A stretch of DNA of 64,000 bases from Streptacidiphilus sp. PB12-B1b (GTDB taxonomy: Bacteria > Actinomycetota > Actinomycetes > Streptomycetales > Streptomycetaceae): the NCBI RefSeq assembly GCF_014084125.1, contig NZ_CP048405.1, forward strand, positions 4,774,001-4,838,000, read 5' to 3'. Positions 59,979-64,000 of this stretch are shown here, piece after piece (positions within the stretch are counted from its first letter, which is position 1; the number at the start of each line of letters is the position of its first letter). Below the pieces are notes generated by a model. The model did not search any database and had not been told where the DNA came from. It saw nothing but the letters and a program-made list of their open reading frames with translations. Both the position numbers and the translations under genes were made by a program.

Positions 59979-60019
59979 GCGTCGGGCGGTGCTCGTCACT
60001 GACGAGCACCGCCCGACGC
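59979..60019. terminator. Perfect 20-bp inverted repeat upstream of the peptide gene
   Basis: The arms GCGTCGGGCGGTGCTCGTCA (59979-59998) and its exact reverse complement (60000-60019) are separated by one base. It lies 62 bp beyond the stop of the cysteine-rich gene and 136 bp before the peptide start, so it probably ends the upstream transcript. A protein-binding or recombination site is an alternative. Confidence 0.65.
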
Positions 60020-60081
60020 GGTGGCGGAGGTGCAGGTGGAACCTGTTGTGGCGGATGCGGTCCGGGGCGGCCCGGGGGCGT

Positions 60082-60573
60082 TCAGCCGTCCGCGGCGGCG
60101 ACCCACGCCTCCAGTTGCTCCCGGGTGGTGGCCGGGTCGGCGACCAGGTTGCCCAGGTCGTCGTCGGTGCGCACCAGGCTGACCACGGCGGGGCAGCGGC
60201 GGCAGGCGTCCACACCGCTCTGCCGCCACCACTTGCACTGCGTGCGCAGGTGGCAGCGCGGGACGCCGGAGCCGGGCGCCGGATCGGGCAGCGCCACGAT
60301 CCGGTTGACCAGCCCGCACTCGCTCCCCACCCGCTGCACGCAGTCCGCCTCGCAGTGCGAGGCGAACCGCAGCACGCGCCGGGGTTCGACGCCCTCCGGG
60401 ACCAGGCCGATCACCTCGGCGGCGGGCACCGGCTCGGCGAGGTACGCGACACTGCCGTCCTCGCCCGAGCGCACGCCCAGGACCACGGACTCCGGGCGGT
60501 CCGGCAGACCGCTGGGGCACCAGGACACGCCCGGTTCGGAGTCCTGCGCGGCTGTTCTGCCGGGCTCAGCCAA
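60082..60573 (-). CDS. Eight-cysteine protein of unknown function
   Basis: The 163-residue protein has cysteines at 19, 74, 78, 86, 107, 113, 124 and 127: WCPSG, then SHCEADCVQRVGSECG, then RCHLRTQCKWWRQSG and DACRRCPAVVS. Two groups of three to four cysteines suggest metal or Fe-S binding. No signal peptide or radical-SAM CxxxCxxC motif is present, so the protein is likely cytoplasmic. The TTG start at 60573 overlaps the upstream secreted-protein gene by eight bases; GTG codons further in (near residue 16) are alternatives. I do not recognise the family. Its place beside the peptide gene suggests a maturation role, which is speculative. Confidence 0.7.
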   Translation of the reverse strand: MAEPGRTAAQDSEPGVSWCPSGLPDRPESVVLGVRSGEDGSVAYLAEPVPAAEVIGLVPEGVEPRRVLRFASHCEADCVQRVGSECGLVNRIVALPDPAPGSGVPRCHLRTQCKWWRQSGVDACRRCPAVVSLVRTDDDLGNLVADPATTREQLEAWVAAADG

Positions 60574-60835
60574 GGCTGCTGCTGGGCGGGACGATCGGAG
60601 GGGTCCAGCCGCCCATCGGGTGGACGCCGAAGCTGGCGCCGGGGCCGCAGACGGCGACCTCGGAGTGGACCGCCGCCAGGATGCTGGCGCGGAGCTGCTC
60701 CTGGCCGGTGATCCGGGTGGTGGCCGGGCGGGTGGCCTGGGCCTGGGCTGCGTTGGCGGTTCCGGCGGTCGCCAGTCCGGCCGCCAGGACGGCGGTGGCT
60801 ACGGCGGCGGCGCGGATGCCCGTGGTGTGCTTCAT
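60566..60835 (-). CDS. Small secreted protein, 89 residues
   Basis: From ATG 60835 (GAGAGGA upstream, similar to the site of the 39-residue peptide) the product has a Sec signal peptide (about 1-30, ending ATAGTANAA). The mature part is about 59 residues with QEQLRASILAAVHSEVAVCG and a Pro/Gly-rich tail GASFGVHPMGGWTPPIVPP. It has a single cysteine (63). Its stop codon lies inside the next gene, so the two are translated together. It may be an exported peptide, an immunity factor or an unrelated cell-wall protein; the sequence does not decide. Confidence 0.7.
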   Translation of the reverse strand: MKHTTGIRAAAVATAVLAAGLATAGTANAAQAQATRPATTRITGQEQLRASILAAVHSEVAVCGPGASFGVHPMGGWTPPIVPPSSSLG

Positions 60836-61285
60836 GCGTTCCTCTCCATGTGCGCAGTGGGGTGCATACCCATGGGTGTCCGAACTCGGTCGAGTCCGAC
60901 GTGGAAACAGGCATTTGACGAATAGCATCGGTCGCCTGAGGGAGAACTCTAGGGACCGTGCCACCCCCCGCGGGGGTGCCCGTCTCCCGCAATGGCCGGA
61001 AACGATGCCAGAAAGGCCCGTTGCCGTAGGGCTGCCGGTGATTTGCCGGAGGCAGGCCGGGCGAATTGCCGGTGCGCGCAGTGTCCGGAAACCGTCCGCC
61101 GGAATCCGCCCGTCCGAAATGGACTCCCGGGAGCACGGCTGCCGGATGGGGCCCGTGGGGCCGTAGGGAGTTCCCGGTGCCCCGTCGGAACACCCGTACC
61201 ACGGCCGGACGCAGCTCGGGATCCGGACGGAGGGGTGCGGGCGTGTCCCGACCGGGAATGGCACAGACCGGCTGATACTGCGAAA
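60836..61285. other. Non-coding region between divergent genes
   Basis: No convincing gene was found in this 450-bp stretch. The part at 60890-60960 is relatively AT-rich and may hold promoters. ACCCATGGGT (60868-60877) is a perfect 10-bp palindrome 33 bp upstream of the secreted-protein start and could be an operator. I see nothing else that can be supported. Confidence 0.3.
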
Positions 61286-62188
61286 ATGACTGATAATCAG
61301 AGTGCGCCCGCCCGGCGTCCGCTGCTGGTCGCCGGGGCCGCCGCCCTGGCCTCCGCCTGCGGAGCAGCCTGGGCCGTCACCTCCGGACCGGGGAGCCGGG
61401 GCGGTGCGGCACGGCCGGCCGCCGCCGGTCGCACCGCACCGCCGCCTCCCGCCGCGCCGCGCGCGGCAGCCCTGTCCGGCCGCGCCGTCTCCGGCGACGG
61501 CCGACCGGCCGACCCGGACGCCACCGCGCGGGCCGCGTCCGCGCCCGGCCCGGCGCCGACCGCGCCCGAGTACTACGTGCACGCCGGCGCCATGGCGCTG
61601 GCGCTGACCTTCGACGACGGGCCGAGCCCGGTCTACACCCCGGAGGTGCTGTCGATCCTGCGCCAGTACCGGGTCACCGCGACGTTCTTCATGATCGGCC
61701 TGAATGCCGCCCGGTACCCGGACACCGTGCGCCAGGTGGTCGAGGAGGGCCACACCGTGGGCAACCACACCTGGACCCACCCCGACCTCGGGACGCTGAC
61801 CCGGCCTCAGGTCCGCACCGAACTGGAGCGGACCGGCGACCTGCTGGCCCGGCTCTGCGGCGGGCGGCCGTCGCTGTTCCGCGCGCCCGGCGGCTTCTTC
61901 ACCCACGCCACCATGGACCTCTGCGGCGAGCTGGGGCTGCGGCCGGTCTCCTGGTCGGTCGACCCCGAGGACTGGGCCAACCCCGGCGCGGACGCCATCG
62001 CGCAGCGGGTGCTGCGCCACGCCCGCACCGGGTCGATCGTGCTGGACCACGACGGCTGCCTCACCGACGGGGCCGTCCCGGCGCCGGGCGGACCGGCCGA
62101 CCGCTCGCAGACCGTCACCGCGCTGCGCCACTACCTGCCGCGCCTGGTCGACGCCGGGTTCCGGTTCACCGTGCCCGACGCGGCCTGA
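61286..62188 (+). CDS. Polysaccharide deacetylase (CE4/NodB family), secreted
   Basis: The 300-residue protein from ATG 61286 has an arginine-containing signal with lipobox-like ALASAC (about 10-30), a Pro/Ala spacer and a NodB domain (about 100-295). Catalytic motifs are complete: LTFDDGPSP (motif 1), NHTWTHPDL (His pair, motif 2), FRAPGGFF (motif 3), DPEDWANPG (motif 4) and LDHDG (motif 5). It removes acetyl groups from cell-wall or exopolysaccharide amino sugars using a divalent metal. Possible substrates include peptidoglycan and the polymer of the 34-49 kb locus. Confidence 0.92.
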   Translation: MTDNQSAPARRPLLVAGAAALASACGAAWAVTSGPGSRGGAARPAAAGRTAPPPPAAPRAAALSGRAVSGDGRPADPDATARAASAPGPAPTAPEYYVHAGAMALALTFDDGPSPVYTPEVLSILRQYRVTATFFMIGLNAARYPDTVRQVVEEGHTVGNHTWTHPDLGTLTRPQVRTELERTGDLLARLCGGRPSLFRAPGGFFTHATMDLCGELGLRPVSWSVDPEDWANPGADAIAQRVLRHARTGSIVLDHDGCLTDGAVPAPGGPADRSQTVTALRHYLPRLVDAGFRFTVPDAA

Positions 62189-62194
62189 CCGGGG

Positions 62195-63295
62195 TCAGCG
62201 GCAGGGCTGGTACGTCTTGTCGTCCAGGTCCAGGTCGAACCGCACGCCGTTGAGGTCGGCCGCGTTGTCGGCGGAGCAGAAGTCGGAGGTCGACAGGTTG
62301 TACTCGGCCTGGAAGACCGGCTTCCCGGCAGCGACGTACTGGTCGTAGCCGTAGGAGCCGTTCTGGGCGGTGGTGCACTCCTGGAACTCGTTGCACTGCT
62401 CGTTCAGGGCGCCGTCGAAGAACGGCAGCAGCTGCGGGATCTGCGCGTCGTCGTTCTTCTGCAGCACGCTCATGCCGCGCGCGTGCGCGTCGTTGGCCAG
62501 CGTGGCGTCGTAGATCAGCTGGTCCTTGGCGGTCAGCGGGAAGCCGGTGCTGTTGGTGTAGCCGTCCATGTTGTCCAGCTCGACCATGTCGAAGCCCTTC
62601 TGGCTGCACATGTCCAGCCGGCTGTCCATGATCGAGCGCAGCGCGCTGCCGCTCTTCTGGATGTCGCGGATGTCCAGCCACTTCTCCCCGGCCCAGCCGT
62701 TGCCGCTGCCCAGCAGCGCCGACGGGAAGTGCGAGGCGTCCGGACGCCAGTCCTCGTAGGTTCCGGCGGAGATGTAGCAGACCGCCTTGATCCCGGCGCT
62801 GTGCAGCGAGGAGACGGTGGCCGCGGTGGCGTCGAAGCCGTCGATGTCGTACATCGAGACCTTGCGGAACGGCGCCTTGGGCACCGCCGACAGCACCCAG
62901 TCCCAGCTGGTTTTGACCGCCGGGTGCCAGCAGCCGGAGCAGGCCAGCGGTGCGGGCACCGAGGTGGCCGCCACCGGCGCGCCGGTGACCGGGGCGGACG
63001 GCGCCGCGGTGGTGGGCGCGGCCGTGGGCGTGGGCGTGGCCGAATGCGTCGGCGCCACCGACCGACTGGGCGTGGGCGTGGGGGTGGGCCGGCCGGACCG
63101 CGGGGACGACGGCTTCGGCGTGGGCGTGTGGTGGCCGTGCGTGGGGCGGGGGTGGGCGGCGGCGCTCGTCCGCAGGCTGCCCGCGGAGGCGTCGGTCATT
63201 GCGAACCCGAGGCCGGCGGCGGCGACGACCGAGGTGGCCAGGGTGATCACCACCGTCTTACGGCGCGCGGCGAAGGCGTGCTTGGGCATGCGCAC
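62195..63295 (-). CDS. Secreted GH114-type endo-alpha-1,4-polygalactosaminidase-like protein
   Basis: The 366-residue protein has a signal peptide (about 12-38), a long Pro/Thr/Ser linker (about 48-105) and a TIM-barrel domain (about 118-366). GH114-like motifs are WDWVLSAVP, MYDIDGFDATA, KAVCYISAGTYEDWRPD, WLDIRDIQKSG and the acidic FDMVELDNMDGY. The family hydrolyses polygalactosamine-type polymers. It converges on the deacetylase gene with a 6-bp gap. Both enzymes act on amino-sugar polymers, so they may work together outside the cell. Confidence 0.88.
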   Translation of the reverse strand: MRMPKHAFAARRKTVVITLATSVVAAAGLGFAMTDASAGSLRTSAAAHPRPTHGHHTPTPKPSSPRSGRPTPTPTPSRSVAPTHSATPTPTAAPTTAAPSAPVTGAPVAATSVPAPLACSGCWHPAVKTSWDWVLSAVPKAPFRKVSMYDIDGFDATAATVSSLHSAGIKAVCYISAGTYEDWRPDASHFPSALLGSGNGWAGEKWLDIRDIQKSGSALRSIMDSRLDMCSQKGFDMVELDNMDGYTNSTGFPLTAKDQLIYDATLANDAHARGMSVLQKNDDAQIPQLLPFFDGALNEQCNEFQECTTAQNGSYGYDQYVAAGKPVFQAEYNLSTSDFCSADNAADLNGVRFDLDLDDKTYQPCR

Positions 63296-63431
63296 TCCAG
63301 CAGAGAGGAGGAAGGGAACAACGGTTCAGAACGGGCCACAGCGTGCCGTACCGGCCATGAGAAAAACGTGAGGACGTTCCCTCGGGGCTCAGGTGTTCCC
63401 TTCCGGCCCGGCGCCCCGCCGGTCGCGGCCG

Positions 63432-64000
63432 TCACATCCGCGGCCGCCGCCGCTGCCCCCGGCCCCGCGCGCCGCTCCGGGACAGCCGCAGGGTGAACAG
63501 CACCCCGCCCCCGGCCCGCGCCCGCACCTCGACGTTGCCGCCGTGGGCGGTGGCCACCCAGTGCACCAGCGACAGCCCGATGCCGCTGCTGCCGCCCAGC
63601 GAGTGGAACCGGGTGAAGATCGTGGCCAGGTCGTCCGGGGCGATCCCGGGCCCCCGGTCGGCCACCGACACCTGCGCGCCGCGCACCATCACCGTGACGT
63701 CCGCGCCCTCGCCGGGCATCGCGCCGTGCCGCAGCGCGTTGTCCAGCAGGTTGCGCACGGCCAGCCGGACCAGCCCGGCGTCGGCCGAGACCACCGACTC
63801 GCGCAGGTCCAGCCGGAGCCGGTGGCCGCCCGGCGGCAGCTCCGCGCAGACCGCCTCCACCAGCTGGTCCAGCCGCAGCGGCCCGCGCTGCGGGGCGTCC
63901 GCCCCGGCCTGCAGCCGCCCCCGGGCCAGCAGGTTCTCGATGACGTCCGACATCCGCTCGGAGGCGCGGCGGATCCTCGGCAGGTGCTCGGTCAGGCTGG
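63432..64000 (-). CDS. Sensor histidine kinase, C-terminal part (5' end beyond window)
   Basis: The minus-strand frame is open from the right edge to a stop at 63432, giving about 189 residues: the end of the dimerisation helix (RRASERMSDVIENLLARGRL) and a full HATPase_c domain. The N box is NLLDNALRHG, the G1 box DRGPGIAPDD, the F box TIFTRFH, and the G2 box GGSSGIGLSLV. The H box and sensor domain lie outside. The tail is Arg/Gly-rich. The cognate response regulator is not in the window. Confidence 0.9.
   Translation of the reverse strand, partial: SLTEHLPRIRRASERMSDVIENLLARGRLQAGADAPQRGPLRLDQLVEAVCAELPPGGHRLRLDLRESVVSADAGLVRLAVRNLLDNALRHGAMPGEGADVTVMVRGAQVSVADRGPGIAPDDLATIFTRFHSLGGSSGIGLSLVHWVATAHGGNVEVRARAGGGVLFTLRLSRSGARGRGQRRRPRM

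Noticed and set aside
61..64000. tRNA genes, insertion sequences, CRISPR arrays, integrase or attachment sites
   Set aside because: No cloverleaf-like segment, transposase motif, regular direct-repeat array or tRNA-adjacent repeat was noticed when reading both strands; a dedicated search was not possible.

Overview
This is a very GC-rich actinomycete chromosome segment, most likely Streptomyces or a close relative (Kitasatospora, Streptacidiphilus). The evidence is the extreme third-position GC, frequent GTG and TTG starts, TAT-type and lipobox secreted proteins, a SARP regulator, a DtxR/DmdR-type iron box, and rare TTA (bldA) codons confined to a few genes. No tRNA, rRNA, CRISPR array, transposase or phage gene was seen. 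Two genes run off the ends: a DNA repair ATPase on the left and a histidine kinase on the right.

Region by region. 0-5.3 kb: DNA repair ATPase, flotillin and an OB-fold membrane partner, all on the minus strand. 5.3-7.5 kb: ATP-dependent DNA ligase (LigC type) divergent from a LigD-type polymerase. 7.5-11.1 kb: SRPBCC protein, a membrane-protein gene split by a frameshift, and a membrane-bound SpoIIE/PP2C phosphatase. 11.2-17.2 kb: a tightly overlapping minus-strand operon (permease, glutamine synthetase homologue, class I amidotransferase, aldehyde dehydrogenase, SDR) typical of gamma-glutamylated amine catabolism. 17.4-20.7 kb: TAT-exported phospholipase C and a divergent FadR/GntR regulator; a 28-bp element is shared between the permease and phospholipase upstream regions. 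20.8-25.6 kb: iron-box-controlled DUF2470 protein, TetR regulator, and a cobalamin riboswitch followed by a btuF-btuC-btuD-like importer. 25.7-31.2 kb: endonuclease IV, orphan squalene/phytoene synthase, secreted G1-type glutamic peptidase, phosphoribosyltransferase, a decayed FHA-ABC transporter, a papain-like protein and a STAS remnant.

31.4-49.2 kb is a cell-surface polysaccharide locus: a secreted propeller/LamG protein, initiating sugar-phosphate transferase, GDP-fucose enzymes (gmd, fcl), acetyltransferase, two GT4 glycosyltransferases, Wzy-like polymerase, Wzz/BY-kinase-like protein with a destroyed P-loop, Wzx-like flippase, a TAT beta-helix lipoprotein, and a CDP-alcohol phosphotransferase/cytidylyltransferase pair. 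Five of these genes carry a single TTA codon, as does the SARP gene at 55 kb, which points to bldA (developmental) control. 49.2-55.1 kb: a Liv-type ABC system with two lipoproteins, a fused LivH-LivM permease, and a LivF whose Walker A lysine is arginine.

55.2-60.8 kb is the most unusual part: a TTA-containing SARP regulator facing a minus-strand group made of a small secreted protein, an eight-cysteine protein, a 39-residue peptide with a Ser-x2-Ser-x3-Cys C-terminus, an M50-type membrane metalloprotease with an N-terminal PqqD-like domain, and a large TPR protein. Long perfect hairpins flank the peptide gene on both sides. This looks like a RiPP-type pathway that I cannot assign to a described class. 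The window closes with a polysaccharide deacetylase, a GH114-type secreted glycosidase and the kinase fragment.
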